Of a stretch of DNA of 32,564 nt, positions 1 to 8,635 are shown in pieces (the stretch's first letter is position 1; the number at the start of each line of letters is the position of its first letter). The stretch is from assembly GCF_000376985.1 (NCBI RefSeq), contig NZ_AQYA01000018.1, forward strand, positions 1 through 32,564, written 5' to 3'. Under the pieces are notes generated by a model. That model was not told where the DNA came from. It made no database searches and worked only from the letters and a program-made list of their open reading frames with translations. The translations under genes and the position numbers were made by a program. The stretch is from Streptococcus henryi DSM 19005 (lineage in GTDB: Bacteria; Bacillota; Bacilli; Lactobacillales; Streptococcaceae).

Positions 1-164
1 GGATGGAAGGCTGGTCGGCCAGTATGAGACTTTTCTTCCAGTAAAACATGATTAGGGATACTGTCCACGAAAAGACTGATGAGTCTAACTTCATGGTTCA
101 TGGGAATATCGTAAGCAAGATTTAGTTCCAAACTTAACTGATTTGTGTTATACTCTTTATACAT
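1..164 (-). CDS. IS1182-family transposase, N-terminal part (cut by the window edge)
   Basis: The minus strand encodes a start reading MYKEYNTNQLSL and then a stretch ending GRPAFHP at the left edge, about 54 residues. The MYK-YNT opening, the LVxSIP-like segment (here LFVDSIPNH) and the TGRPxxHP ending are typical of the N-terminus of IS1182-group DDE transposases. I prefer the ATG at 162-164 because AGAAAG lies eight bases upstream of it; an in-frame ATG at 168-170 would sit only two bases from it. The rest of the element is outside the window, so intactness cannot be judged. The IS end should lie between here and about position 280. Confidence 0.72.
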   Translation of the reverse strand, partial: MYKEYNTNQLSLELNLAYDIPMNHEVRLISLFVDSIPNHVLLEEKSHTGRPAFH

Positions 165-219
165 AGTCATGGCTTTCTAATTGTTTTGTCGTTATTATAA
201 TTATAAACCATGACATAGG

Positions 220-259
220 AAAACGAGCATCTCCAACTGCGGAAATGCCCGTTTTTTTT
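220..259. terminator. Hairpin terminator between the araC-type gene and the IS transposase
   Basis: Arms AAAACGAGCAT (220-230) and ATGCCCGTTTT (245-255) pair over 11 positions. The single non-Watson-Crick pair is G-U when read on the minus strand and A-C on the plus strand. A run of T follows on the plus side and TTTT on the minus side. On the minus strand it would end the AraC-type transcript and shield the IS. Confidence 0.65.
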
Positions 260-289
260 GTGTTCTGAAGCTAGTTTTTGCCCAGCCTC

Positions 290-1207
290 TTAATTTCTGG
301 GATTGACTAAAGTACGACTATCTTTTCGATTGCTGAATTGTTTACGGTATTTGCTCGGTGTTGTTTGATAATATCGTTTGAATTGGCGATTGAAATTTGA
401 TAGATTATTGAAACCAATTCGATTAGCAATTTCTAAAACGGAATAACTAGTGTTGATTAGTAAGTCGCTGGCCTTATTTAAGCGAACTTGAATGACAAAT
501 TCAGTACAAGAGGTACCTGTATGTTGTTTAAAAACAGTCATAAAATGTGTTTTACTGTAACCAATAAAGTCTGCTAAATAGTCTATTGTCAAGTTCTTCT
601 CGTAGTTTCTATTAATATAGTCAATCAACTCACGGATTTTTTCATTTTTACGGTAGGAATCATCAGTGTTTTTCTTAATGACGTAACGGTAGTAGTAGAG
701 AAGATAAATTAGTTCATTCAGTTTTGCTTTTAGCAGAATTTCAAAGTGGCGGCCTTCATCTCGAGATAAGTCAAAAATCTCAAAAAGACAAGACTTTATC
801 TCATCATAACCATCCATATTTGGTTTAATGCATGGAATAAATTTAAATGAGCTTGTTTGTAGAGGATGAAGGTAGCGTAAGCTAACTTGGTCAATTATAG
901 AGTAACCAATCATATCTAGGTGGAACTGGAAGGTATCTGTGACATGATTTTTATTTTCAAGTGGATGAATAGAATGCATCCCATTAGGACGGATAAGAAC
1001 AATATCACCAGGTTCACTATTGAAAAAATCATAATCAATATGGTAACGAGCGGATCCCTCGTAGACATAATTAATTTCTAACTCTGGGTGCCAATGAAAG
1101 AGGACATCTGGGCGCCCATTTTCAACAATCGTATTATAGAACAAGTAGGGGAGTAGGTGATCGTTCTCCTCAAACTCTTGTTTAAAGTCATTTGTTATCA
1201 ATTTCAT
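290..1207 (-). CDS. AraC-family transcriptional regulator with N-terminal cupin sensor
   Basis: A 305-residue protein. The N-terminal half (about residues 30-110) has the cupin-type AraC ligand-binding signature: FHWHPELEINYVYEG followed by GDIVLIRPNGMHSI. The C-terminal about 100 residues (190-290) hold two helix-turn-helix motifs: LTIDYLADFIGYSKTHFMTVF, split by the usual linker from VLEIANRIGFNNLSNFNRQFK, then YYQTTPSKYRK. Such proteins usually sense a sugar or a related small molecule and activate nearby genes. It is divergent from the alpha-amylase gene, with 258 bases between, so control of that gene is possible but not shown. GAGG precedes the ATG at a normal distance. The effector is not recognisable. 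Confidence 0.88.
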   Translation of the reverse strand: MKLITNDFKQEFEENDHLLPYLFYNTIVENGRPDVLFHWHPELEINYVYEGSARYHIDYDFFNSEPGDIVLIRPNGMHSIHPLENKNHVTDTFQFHLDMIGYSIIDQVSLRYLHPLQTSSFKFIPCIKPNMDGYDEIKSCLFEIFDLSRDEGRHFEILLKAKLNELIYLLYYYRYVIKKNTDDSYRKNEKIRELIDYINRNYEKNLTIDYLADFIGYSKTHFMTVFKQHTGTSCTEFVIQVRLNKASDLLINTSYSVLEIANRIGFNNLSNFNRQFKRYYQTTPSKYRKQFSNRKDSRTLVNPRN

Positions 1208-1246
1208 TACTAAAACCTCAACATGTTAAAATCATAGTTTAGTATT

Positions 1247-1276
1247 ATTATAGCAAAAATCTTGAAAGTTTGTCAG
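1247..1276 (-). promoter_or_regulatory. Promoter of the AraC-family gene
   Basis: On the minus strand CTGACA (1276-1271) is followed after 18 bases by TATAAT (1252-1247), with an extended TG (TTGC before TATAAT). The ATG lies about 40 bases downstream of the -10. Confidence 0.7.
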
Positions 1277-1396
1277 TTTAAAATCAAAGTGATATTATAT
1301 TAAATCCCAATGATTATTCTGTAGGACTTTATCCTTGATTATTGCAACTTGATTTTCAGAAGTAAGACTTTAGTATCAAGAGATGAGGTTAGTGTA

Positions 1397-1433
1397 CGCA
1401 AACGATTGCATATTTTTTGAAAAGTGATATAAT
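1397..1433 (+). promoter_or_regulatory. Alpha-amylase promoter with an overlapping MalR/LacI-type operator
   Basis: TTGCAT (1406-1411), a 16-base spacer and TATAAT (1428-1433) form a good promoter. CGCAAACGATTGCAT at 1397-1411 is a near palindrome around a central CG. It closely resembles the CGCAAACGTTTGCG operator known for pneumococcal MalR, and more loosely a CcpA cre site. It covers the -35, which fits repression without maltodextrin. No malR is in the window. Confidence 0.62.
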
Positions 1434-1465
1434 AAGAAACAGATTTATAAAAATGAGGTGACAAT

Positions 1466-2914
1466 ATGGCAAACGATACCTTGATGCAGGGATTTGAGTG
1501 GTATTTACCTGATGATGGTAACCACTGGAATAAGATATCTGAAATGGCACAGGAATTAGCAGAACTTGGTATCACAAAGATGTGGTTGCCACCAGCATTT
1601 AAGGGAACAAAAAGCAGTGATGTTGGATATGGCGTCTATGATATGTTTGATCTTGGTGAATTTAATCAAAAAGGTACTGTTCGAACTAAATATGGCTTCA
1701 AGGAAGACTATTTGAACTTGATAAATGTTTTGAAAAATAATGGTATCTCACCTATCGCTGATGTTGTTCTTAACCATAAGGCTAGCGCTGACGCAACTGA
1801 GGCTGTAGAGGTTGTTGAAGTTGATCCAACCGATCGTACGAAAGTCCTGTCCGAGCCTTTTGAAATTGAAGGGTGGACATATTTCAACTTCCCGGGCCGA
1901 AATAAAATTTACAACGACTTTGAGTGGCATTGGTATCATTTTACAGGTACAGACTTTGATGCACGAACTGGAAAGTCTGGTATCTATCAAATTCAAGGAG
2001 AGAATAAAGGGTGGGCTCAAGGTGATCTTGTCGATAAAGAAAATGGTAACTTTGACTACCTCATGTATGCAGATATTGATTTCAAACATCCCGAGGTCAT
2101 TAAAAATATCTACGAGTGGGCACACTGGTTTGTGGATACTACAGGAATAGAAGGTTTTCGTCTGGATGCTGTTAAACATATTGATGCTTTCTTTATGAAT
2201 AATTTTATTCGCGATATTAAAGATCGATACAGTCAGGATTTTTATGTATTTGGTGAATACTGGAATACTGAGCTAGATGATAATGTTCACTACCTAGATA
2301 ATATTCATTATCGTTTTGATTTGATTGACACGCGCCTTCACATGAACCTTTATGAAGCTAGCCAACAAGGTGAATCATACGATTTAAGGAGAATTTTTGA
2401 TGATACATTGGTCAAAAATTTCCCAGATTCTGCTGTTACATTTGTTGAAAATCATGATACTCAACGTGGTCAGGCCTTGCAATCAACAATCGAAGAATGG
2501 TTTAAACCAGCAGCTTATGCATCTATTCTTTTAAGAGAAAGTGGTCTGCCTTGTGTTTTTTATGGTGACTATGTCGGAATCGAAGGTGAATTTTCACAAA
2601 TGAGTTTCAAGGAGGATTTAGATAAGTTGCTTGTTTTACGCAAAGAATGTGCCTATGGCGAGCAGGTTGACTATTTTGATCAAGCTAATTGTATTGGTTG
2701 GACACGATTGAATGAAGAAGGCTCACCACTCGCTGTTCTTATTAGTAATGCTGGCGATGCAACCAAGCGAATGTTTGTAGGAGAAAAATGGTCACACCAA
2801 ACCTTTTATGATGCTATGGGGCGCTATGAAGATCGAATAATCATTGATGACGAAGGATGGGCAGACTTCCCAGTTGCTGCAGGCAGTCTCAGTGTTTGGA
2901 TTGCTGAAGAGTAG
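1466..2914 (+). CDS. amyA: Cytoplasmic alpha-amylase, GH13
   Basis: A 482-residue glycoside hydrolase of the bacterial cytoplasmic alpha-amylase subgroup (MANDTLMQGFEWYLPDDGNHW start). It cleaves internal alpha-1,4 bonds of maltodextrin or intracellular glucan. There is no signal peptide. GH13 regions are visible: DVVLNHKA, GFRLDAVKH with the nucleophile D234, FGEYW with the acid/base E264, and FVENHDTQ with D331. The C-terminal beta domain closes with AAGSLSVWIAEE. GAGGTGA lies just before the ATG. It is a single-gene unit with its own promoter and a terminator at 2961-2989. The MalR-like operator suggests it belongs to the maltodextrin regulon. The gene symbol is assigned by similarity to streptococcal amyA. 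Confidence 0.93.
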   Translation: MANDTLMQGFEWYLPDDGNHWNKISEMAQELAELGITKMWLPPAFKGTKSSDVGYGVYDMFDLGEFNQKGTVRTKYGFKEDYLNLINVLKNNGISPIADVVLNHKASADATEAVEVVEVDPTDRTKVLSEPFEIEGWTYFNFPGRNKIYNDFEWHWYHFTGTDFDARTGKSGIYQIQGENKGWAQGDLVDKENGNFDYLMYADIDFKHPEVIKNIYEWAHWFVDTTGIEGFRLDAVKHIDAFFMNNFIRDIKDRYSQDFYVFGEYWNTELDDNVHYLDNIHYRFDLIDTRLHMNLYEASQQGESYDLRRIFDDTLVKNFPDSAVTFVENHDTQRGQALQSTIEEWFKPAAYASILLRESGLPCVFYGDYVGIEGEFSQMSFKEDLDKLLVLRKECAYGEQVDYFDQANCIGWTRLNEEGSPLAVLISNAGDATKRMFVGEKWSHQTFYDAMGRYEDRIIIDDEGWADFPVAAGSLSVWIAEE

Positions 2915-2960
2915 TGGTGAAATAAAAAATATTTCTTATAAAGAGAGTGTTGAGTGTATA

Positions 2961-2989
2961 AAAAATAGGACCTGAGTCCTATTTTTTTA
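2961..2989. terminator. Bidirectional terminator between amylase and guaA
   Basis: Perfect 11-bp arms AAAAATAGGAC (2961-2971) and GTCCTATTTTT (2976-2986) enclose a CTGA loop, with A-tract on one side and T-tract on the other. It serves the two convergent genes. Confidence 0.9.
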
Positions 2990-4552
2990 TTATTCCCACT
3001 CTACAGTTGCAGGTGGTTTGCTTGTGATGTCGTAGACGATGCGGTTGACGTGGTCAACTTCGTTTACAATGCGGACTGAGATTTTTTGTAGGACATCCCA
3101 TGGGAGTCTTGCAAAGTCAGCTGTCATGCCATCGATAGAAGTAATAGCACGGATAGCGATGGTGTAGTCATAAGTACGTCCATCACCCATAACACCGACT
3201 GAACGAACGCCTGTATTTACAGTGAAGTATTGCCATACATCGCGGTCAAGACCAGCTTTGGCGATTTCTTCGCGAAGAATAGCATCTGATTCACGGACGG
3301 TTTCTAGTTTCTCTTCAGTGATTTCACCCATAACACGGATAGCGAGTCCTGGTCCTGGGAATGGCTGACGCCAAACCACTTCATCAGGCATGCCAAGAGC
3401 AGTACCGAGGGCACGAACTTCATCTTTGAAGAGGGTATTAAGCGGTTCAATCAATTCAAATTGCATGTCTTCTGGAAGACCACCAACGTTGTGGTGTGAT
3501 TTGATTGTTTGCGCTGTTTCAGTACCAGATTCGATAACGTCTGTGTAAAGTGTACCCTGGGCAAGGAAGTCTACACCTTTGAGTTTACTTGCTTCGTCAT
3601 CGAAGACATAGACAAATTCGTTACCGATGATTTTACGTTTTTTCTCAGGGTCATCTACACCAGCGAGTAAGTCCAAGAAACGTTTTGAAGCATCAACTCG
3701 GATAATATTAAGTCCGAATTTTCCGCCAAGCATTTCCATAACTTGATCACCTTCATTTTTACGAAGAAGACCGTGGTCAACGAAGATACATGTCAACTGA
3801 TCGCCGATGGCTTTTTGCAAAAGAACACCAACGACTGAAGAGTCAACACCCCCTGAGAGTCCAAGAAGAACTTTACGGTCGCCAACTTTTTCGCGGATTT
3901 TTTTAATTTCCATCTCAATGAAGTTATCCATTGACCAGTCACCAGCAGCGCCACAGATACCAAAAGCGAAGTTGCGCAAGATATCATTTCCGTATACAGA
4001 ATGACGAACCTCTGGGTGGAATTGGATACCAAAGATTTTTTTGTCGGTGTTCTCGATAGCAGCATAAGGGCAATCTGCTGAATCCCCAACAAGATGGAAT
4101 CCTTGAGGAATTTCAGTGACAGCATCACCATGGCTCATAAGAACTACTTGCTCTTGAGGTGTGTTTGCGAATAAAGCTGACTCAGAACGCAAGTTAAGAG
4201 TTGATTGGCCATATTCACTGTTACCGGTTTGACCTGCTGGTACAACTTTACCACCAAGTTTTTCAGTAAGCAACTGCATACCGTAACAAATTCCAAGAAT
4301 TGGGATACCAAGCTCAAAAATCTCTTCATCGATACCGAAGGCATCTTCAGCATAAACTGAATTTGGACCGCCTGAAAGTACGATACCAATAGGATTGATG
4401 GCGCGAACTTCATCAGCAGTAATTCTGTGACTCTTGAGTTCAGAGAAAACACCAAACTCACGGATACGGCGAGCAATCAATTGGTTGTATTGGCTTCCAT
4501 AATCCAAAACGATGATTTTTTGAACATCATTCAATGTAGCATTATCAGTCAT
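2990..4552 (-). CDS. guaA: GMP synthase (glutamine-hydrolysing)
   Basis: A 520-residue GuaA. It converts XMP to GMP using ATP and glutamine, the last step of guanine nucleotide synthesis. The N-terminal class I glutamine amidotransferase has [19 protein letters not shown], the nucleophile Cys in GICYGMQL and FHPEV for the catalytic His and Glu. The ATP pyrophosphatase domain has the P-loop [11 protein letters not shown]. The C-terminal dimerisation domain ends [11 protein letters not shown], as usual for the family. Length is normal. AAAGGA lies before the ATG. It is divergent from the GntR-type gene next door, an arrangement I recall from other streptococci. Confidence 0.98.
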   Translation of the reverse strand: MTDNATLNDVQKIIVLDYGSQYNQLIARRIREFGVFSELKSHRITADEVRAINPIGIVLSGGPNSVYAEDAFGIDEEIFELGIPILGICYGMQLLTEKLGGKVVPAGQTGNSEYGQSTLNLRSESALFANTPQEQVVLMSHGDAVTEIPQGFHLVGDSADCPYAAIENTDKKIFGIQFHPEVRHSVYGNDILRNFAFGICGAAGDWSMDNFIEMEIKKIREKVGDRKVLLGLSGGVDSSVVGVLLQKAIGDQLTCIFVDHGLLRKNEGDQVMEMLGGKFGLNIIRVDASKRFLDLLAGVDDPEKKRKIIGNEFVYVFDDEASKLKGVDFLAQGTLYTDVIESGTETAQTIKSHHNVGGLPEDMQFELIEPLNTLFKDEVRALGTALGMPDEVVWRQPFPGPGLAIRVMGEITEEKLETVRESDAILREEIAKAGLDRDVWQYFTVNTGVRSVGVMGDGRTYDYTIAIRAITSIDGMTADFARLPWDVLQKISVRIVNEVDHVNRIVYDITSKPPATVEWE

Positions 4553-4602
4553 TGTTGTCCTTTCTTTATATGAGTTAGACTAAAGCTAACAAGGTTTATT
4601 CT

Positions 4603-4610
4603 ATTCTAGC
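4603..4610 (-). promoter_or_regulatory. guaA promoter, extended -10
   Basis: On the minus strand TGC-TAGAAT (the -10 is 4608-4603) forms an extended -10 about 50 bases upstream of the guaA start. The -35 is poor. I see no purine riboswitch in the leader. Confidence 0.5.
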
Positions 4611-4675
4611 ATAAAATAAAACATTGTACAGTATAATATTATCATATTGAAGGAAATTTTGTTTCCAGCTGATTT

Positions 4676-4704
4676 TTGGTTTAGATTCATTTTTATGGTA
4701 AAAT
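4676..4704 (+). promoter_or_regulatory. Promoter of the GntR-family gene
   Basis: TTGGTT (4676-4681), a 17-base spacer and TAAAAT (4699-4704), followed by AAGGAGAAGG as ribosome binding site just before the ATG at 4737. An AT-rich palindromic stretch (ATAATATTAT near 4632) lies between the divergent promoters and could be an operator. Confidence 0.55.
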
Positions 4705-4736
4705 AAGTTATTAAACAATGTGACAAGGAGAAGGTT

Positions 4737-5435
4737 ATGGTTCCAGCTTATATCAGAATTCATGACGCAATTAAACGACAGATTGATCAAGGTGTTTGGG
4801 AAATTGGTCAAAGACTGCCAAGCGAGCGGGATCTAGCTGATGATTATGAAGTTAGTAGGATGACTCTCCGTCAGGCAATTACCTTACTTGTTGAAGAAGG
4901 TATTTTAGAAAGACGTGTGGGTAGTGGTACCTATGTAGCTGGACATCGAGTTCAGGAAAAAATGCGTGGGACAACAAGTTTTACTGAAATCGTCAAATCA
5001 CAAGGGAAAAAACCTTCGTCTAGTGTCATTTCCTATCAAAGAAAACTAGCAAATGATTCTGAAATGAAGCGATTAGGTTTAAAAGCTAGCGATTATGTTA
5101 TTCGTATGGAACGTGTGAGATTCGCTGATGATATTCCCTTAGTTTTTGAGGTGGCAGCTATTCCAGAAAAACTCATTCGACATTTTAAACGTGAGGACAT
5201 TACTAAACACTTCTTTAAAACTTTGACGGATAATGGTTATGAAATTGGAAAAAGTCAGCAGACAATCTATGCCAAAAATGCAAATGATCGAGTTGCTAAA
5301 TATCTTTCTATTCCTAAAGGCCAAGCTGTTCTAGCCTTAACTCAAGTTTCCTACTTCGCAGATGGTATACCTTTTGAATACGTGCACAGCCAATATGTGG
5401 GAGACAGATTTGAGTTTTATCTAGAAAATAATTAA
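4737..5435 (+). CDS. GntR/HutC-family regulator with UTRA effector domain
   Basis: A 232-residue one-component regulator. Residues 5-70 are a GntR winged helix: IHDAIKRQIDQGVWEIGQRL, then SERDLADDYEVSRMTLRQA, then EGILERRVGSGTYVA. Residues 95-230 are a UTRA domain (TSFTEIVKSQGKKPSS, VIRMERVRFADDIPLVFEVA, and the closing region with FEYVHSQYVGDRFEFYL). This fold usually binds a sugar phosphate or amino-acid-like ligand. It is divergent from guaA and has its own promoter and terminator. The ligand cannot be read from the sequence. N-acetylglucosamine phosphate or a beta-glucoside phosphate would be family-based guesses only. Confidence 0.88.
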   Translation: MVPAYIRIHDAIKRQIDQGVWEIGQRLPSERDLADDYEVSRMTLRQAITLLVEEGILERRVGSGTYVAGHRVQEKMRGTTSFTEIVKSQGKKPSSSVISYQRKLANDSEMKRLGLKASDYVIRMERVRFADDIPLVFEVAAIPEKLIRHFKREDITKHFFKTLTDNGYEIGKSQQTIYAKNANDRVAKYLSIPKGQAVLALTQVSYFADGIPFEYVHSQYVGDRFEFYLENN

Positions 5436-5449
5436 TAGCGTTAAAACCA

Positions 5450-5497
5450 AAAGAAGCTCAGCTTTTTCTAGTAATAGAATAGTTGAACTTCTTTTTA
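5450..5497. terminator. Terminator between the GntR-type gene and the esterase
   Basis: Arms AAAGAAGCTCAGCT (5450-5463) and AGTTGAACTTCTTT (5481-5494) pair at 13 of 14 positions, counting one G-U. T-runs border it, so it can serve both convergent genes. Confidence 0.75.
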
Positions 5498-5501
5498 GTT
5501 A

Positions 5502-6248
5502 TCATTGCATCCAGAGGAAATCCATAAAGAGTGGCACCTGTTTTTCCCAATCAGCTTCCCTGTGCTGTCCGCCTTCTTGACAATAGACATGGCTAGTAGC
5601 TCCGCTATTTTCAAAGTAAGAGGCTATGCGCAAGTTAGCTTGTGCGGCAGTACCATCCCAACCTCCGCCTTCTTCAGTTCCCCAGGAGAGATAAATGCGG
5701 GTGTCACTGTCGATAGGAGTAGCAGCCAGGTCAGTGTCTAATTCATTTAGGATGGCTGAGGATAGGCAGGCTGCTTTTGAAAAAATATGGTTGTAGAGAC
5801 CAGCAGCGTAGATAGACATGAGACCTCCCATGGACGAGCCTGCGATGCCAGTTGCTTGGCGAAATGGATAAGTGCGGTAAGTTTTATCTATATAAGGTTT
5901 TACCTCGTTTACAATCCAGTCCATGGTTTCTTGACCTCTCCCTTTGACAAAACCGCCAAAGAAATCTGAATTGATGTCATAGGGACTATATTCTGACAAG
6001 CGTTCATTTCCTTCATGACCGCATTCTAACCCAACAATAATCATTTGTTTGTTCCATGACTGCATAAAGTCATAGAGGCCCCAAGATTTGCCATAGGTCG
6101 CGTCTTGATTGAAGAAGAGGTTGTGCCCATCGAAGAAGTACATGACGGGATAGCGCTCCTCGGATTCGTAGTAATTATCTGGCAGATAGATGTGGAGTTG
6201 TCGCGTTTTGTCGAGAGCTGTAAAATTCATATCGTGTTTAATAAGCAT
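5502..6248 (-). CDS. Putative esterase, alpha/beta hydrolase (esterase D / enterochelin esterase-like)
   Basis: A 248-residue cytoplasmic protein of the putative esterase family. It opens like family members (LDKTRQLHIYLPDNYY, then RYPVMYFFDGHNLFF). The nucleophile elbow is GSSMGGLMSIYAAG. A late His is in GGQHREADWEKQ, followed by PLFMDFLW. Between them LSWGTEEGGG probably carries the acid region. The natural substrate is unknown: family members hydrolyse thioesters, acylated sugars or siderophores. The start has AAAGGGA upstream at good distance. It is monocistronic on the minus strand. TATAAT at 6283-6278 on the minus strand is a likely -10. Convergence with the GntR-type gene gives no hint of function. 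Confidence 0.83.
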   Translation of the reverse strand: MLIKHDMNFTALDKTRQLHIYLPDNYYESEERYPVMYFFDGHNLFFNQDATYGKSWGLYDFMQSWNKQMIIVGLECGHEGNERLSEYSPYDINSDFFGGFVKGRGQETMDWIVNEVKPYIDKTYRTYPFRQATGIAGSSMGGLMSIYAAGLYNHIFSKAACLSSAILNELDTDLAATPIDSDTRIYLSWGTEEGGGWDGTAAQANLRIASYFENSGATSHVYCQEGGQHREADWEKQVPLFMDFLWMQ

Positions 6249-6426
6249 GGCATTTTCCCTTTCATAATCTTATGTTCATTATATACGATATCGGACCAAA
6301 AGACGACTGTTTGTGACTTTTTCTTAACCTGAATGATAGTCAATTTCTCTAGACTTTATGTGCTCTGCTTTGATTCAAGATTATTGATACAATCCTTTTT
6401 TGATACTATTAATTAATGAGAAAATA

Positions 6427-6442
6427 TGGTAAAATGTAGGTT
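6427..6442 (+). promoter_or_regulatory. ylxM promoter, predicts a leaderless mRNA
   Basis: TGG-TAAAAT forms an extended -10 with TAAAAT at 6430-6435. The expected transcription start, six to eight bases further, coincides with the ATG at 6443. No usable Shine-Dalgarno is present (only AGG two bases before the ATG), and a stop codon lies in frame at 6437-6439, so translation cannot begin further upstream. Confidence 0.55.
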
Positions 6443-6775
6443 ATGGAGATTGAAAAAACCAATCGTATGAATGCTCTTTTCGAGTTCTACGCAGCGCTAT
6501 TGACCGACAAACAAATGAACTACATCGAGCTATACTATGCTGATGATTACAGCTTGGCTGAGATTGCAGAGGAGTTTGGTGTCAGTCGCCAAGCAGTTTA
6601 TGATAATATTAAGCGAACTGAAAAAATTCTTGAAGCGTACGAGATGAAATTGCATATGTACTCAGATTATATCGTTCGTAGTGAGATTTTCGATGAATTG
6701 ATTGAAAAATATTCAGATGATACATTTTTGCAAGAAAAATTATCTATTTTAATGAGTATTGATAATCGAGATTAA
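6443..6775 (+). CDS. ylxM: YlxM-family helix-turn-helix protein, SRP accessory
   Basis: A 110-residue protein of the UPF0122/YlxM family: [20 protein letters not shown], then [20 protein letters not shown], then [17 protein letters not shown]. The sigma-70 region 4-like HTH is at about residues 35-65. YlxM proteins bind SRP RNA and modulate Ffh GTPase activity in streptococci, according to published work I recall. It lies 30 bases upstream of ffh in the same operon, the universal arrangement. The start is fixed by the in-frame stop six bases upstream. Translation probably starts on a leaderless or nearly leaderless mRNA. Confidence 0.95.
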   Translation: MEIEKTNRMNALFEFYAALLTDKQMNYIELYYADDYSLAEIAEEFGVSRQAVYDNIKRTEKILEAYEMKLHMYSDYIVRSEIFDELIEKYSDDTFLQEKLSILMSIDNRD

Positions 6776-6805
6776 AATGATTTATAAGAAATACAGGGAG
6801 TAAAA

Positions 6806-8377
6806 ATGGCTTTTGAAAGTTTAACTGAACGTCTACAGGGCGTCTTTAAAAATCTACGTGGTAAGAAAAAACTGTCTGAAAAAGATGTTCAAGAAGTAAC
6901 GAAAGAGATTCGTCTTGCCCTTCTTGAAGCTGACGTTGCCTTGCCTGTTGTTAAAACATTTATCAAGCGTGTGCGTGAACGCGCCATTGGGCATGAAATC
7001 ATTGATACACTTGACCCGACACAACAAATTGTTAAAATCGTCAATGAAGAACTGACAGAGATTCTTGGATCTGAAACTGCTGAGATTGAAAAATCGCCTA
7101 AGATTCCAACAATCATTATGATGGCTGGTCTTCAAGGTGCTGGTAAGACAACCTTTGCAGGTAAGTTGGCTAATAAACTTATCAAGGAAGAAAATGCACG
7201 TCCTATGATGATTGCGGCCGATATTTATCGTCCTGCAGCCATTGACCAATTGAAAACCTTGGGTCAACAAATCAACGTGCCAGTCTTTGATATGGGAACA
7301 GACCATTCAGCAGTTGAAATCGTTGCAAACGGGCTAGCGCAGGCGCGTGAGAATCGCAATGACTATGTCTTGATTGATACTGCCGGTCGTCTGCAAATCG
7401 ATGAAAAACTCATGGAAGAGCTCCGCGATGTCAAAGCATTGGCTCAGCCAAATGAAATCTTGCTTGTCATCGATAGTATGATTGGTCAAGAAGCGGCTAA
7501 TGTCGCAGATGAATTTAACAAACAACTTGATATCACCGGGGTCGTCCTTACTAAAATTGATGGGGACACGCGTGGTGGTGCGGCTCTATCTGTTCGTGAA
7601 ATCACTGGCAAACCAATCAAATTCACTGGTACAGGTGAAAAGATTACTGACATTGAGACCTTCCACCCAGACCGTATGTCTAGCCGTATCTTGGGCATGG
7701 GTGACCTCTTAACACTTATCGAGAAAGCCTCTCAAGAATACGATGCGCAAAAATCAGCAGAGCTTGCTGAAAAAATGCGCGAGAACACCTTTGACTTCAA
7801 TGACTTCATTGACCAGTTAGACCAGGTTCAAAATATGGGGCCAATGGAAGATCTGCTCAAGATGATTCCAGGTATGGCGAACAACCCAGCCCTTAAAAAC
7901 TTTAAGGTTGATGAACGTGAAATTGCCCGTAAGCGTGCTATTGTATCTTCTATGACTCCTCAAGAACGTGAAAATCCAGATTTGCTAAATCCAAGCCGTC
8001 GCCGTCGTATTGCTGCCGGTTCTGGAAATAGCTTTGTTGATGTTAATAAATTCATCAAAGATTTTAACCAAGCTAAGAGCATGATGCAGGGTGTTATGTC
8101 TGGTGATATGGACAAGATGATGCGTCAAATGGGTGTTAATCCAAATGCTATGCCTAAAAATATGCCAAACCTAGATGGTATGGATATGTCCGCTCTTGAA
8201 GGGATGATGGGACAAGGTGGCATGCCTGACATGTCAGCCCTTGGAGGAGCAGGAATGCCAGATATGAGCCAAATGTTTGGTGGAGGCCTCAAAGGTAAAG
8301 TTGGTGAATTTGCTATGAAACAATCTATGAAACGCATGGCCAATAAAATGAAAAAAGCTAAGAAGAAGAGAAAATAA
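6806..8377 (+). CDS. ffh: Signal recognition particle GTPase Ffh (SRP54)
   Basis: A 523-residue Ffh. It binds 4.5S/scRNA and signal sequences and delivers nascent chains to FtsY and SecYEG. The N domain (1-95) precedes the G domain with G1 GLQGAGKTT, the insertion-box region IAADIYRPAAIDQL, G3 DTAGR, G4 TKIDGD and the GTGEKITDIE closing loop. The M domain (about 325-450) carries RKRAIVSSMTPQERENP and RRRRIAAGSGN for RNA binding. A Met/Gly-rich tail (Met-rich from about 455) ends in a basic cluster KKAKKKRK. GGGAG precedes the ATG. In S. mutans ylxM-ffh head the sat operon linked to acid tolerance. Here satD/satE lie 16 kb away on the other strand. Confidence 0.98.
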   Translation: MAFESLTERLQGVFKNLRGKKKLSEKDVQEVTKEIRLALLEADVALPVVKTFIKRVRERAIGHEIIDTLDPTQQIVKIVNEELTEILGSETAEIEKSPKIPTIIMMAGLQGAGKTTFAGKLANKLIKEENARPMMIAADIYRPAAIDQLKTLGQQINVPVFDMGTDHSAVEIVANGLAQARENRNDYVLIDTAGRLQIDEKLMEELRDVKALAQPNEILLVIDSMIGQEAANVADEFNKQLDITGVVLTKIDGDTRGGAALSVREITGKPIKFTGTGEKITDIETFHPDRMSSRILGMGDLLTLIEKASQEYDAQKSAELAEKMRENTFDFNDFIDQLDQVQNMGPMEDLLKMIPGMANNPALKNFKVDEREIARKRAIVSSMTPQERENPDLLNPSRRRRIAAGSGNSFVDVNKFIKDFNQAKSMMQGVMSGDMDKMMRQMGVNPNAMPKNMPNLDGMDMSALEGMMGQGGMPDMSALGGAGMPDMSQMFGGGLKGKVGEFAMKQSMKRMANKMKKAKKKRK

Positions 8378-8417
8378 GAAGTTCTCTTAATAAATCTAAG
8401 CTTAGAGAAGAATCTTT

Positions 8418-8454
8418 AAAAAGTTTACGTAATGAAAATTATGTAAACTTTTTT
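8418..8454 (+). terminator. ffh terminator, GTTTACATAA-type hairpin
   Basis: 16-bp arms, AAAAAGTTTACGTAAT (8418-8433) and ATTATGTAAACTTTTT (8438-8453) with one G-U pair, enclose a GAAA tetraloop and run into T6. The stem core is shared with the terminators after the prenyltransferase and topA. Confidence 0.9.
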
Positions 8455-8524
8455 GTCTTTCCAAAATATTTTCAGTTATTTACTAATTCTTTATATAAAC
8501 AGACTATCAAGCCTCCTAATTAGT

Positions 8525-8546
8525 ATACATAAATAAATTTATGTAT
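8525..8546. repeat. AT-rich palindrome upstream of the metal ATPase
   Basis: Perfect 10-bp arms ATACATAAAT (8525-8534) and ATTTATGTAT (8537-8546) around AA. It resembles the inner part of the GTTTACATAAAT-type hairpins elsewhere in the window but has no T-run after it, so it is not an obvious terminator. Confidence 0.55.
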
Positions 8547-8562
8547 TTGTGTAGTTTCTTAA

Positions 8563-8610
8563 TTATAATCATTATAAACACTTTCTTATTTAGAATGATT
8601 ATAATATAAT
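8563..8610 (+). promoter_or_regulatory. Two PerR boxes over the metal ATPase promoter
   Basis: TTATAATCATTATAA (8563-8577) and TTAGAATGATTATAA (8590-8604) both fit the PerR box NTANAANNATTNTAN at every defined position, with centres 27 bases apart. The second overlaps the likely -10 (TATAAT at 8605-8610 or 8600-8605). The inference is Fe/Mn-dependent PerR repression relieved by peroxide. GAGGTGA follows as ribosome binding site. Confidence 0.78.
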
Positions 8611-8635
8611 AGAAGTATGAAAGAGGTGAAGTAGG

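Noticed and set aside
1748..2179. Long antisense frames over amylase, guaA, ffh, trmFO and topA.
   Set aside because: They are mirror frames of well-identified genes, lack ribosome binding sites and show no recognisable domains.
4620..4640. Purine riboswitch or PurR site in the guaA leader.
   Set aside because: The leader is short and AT-rich, with no recognisable aptamer core or PurBox.
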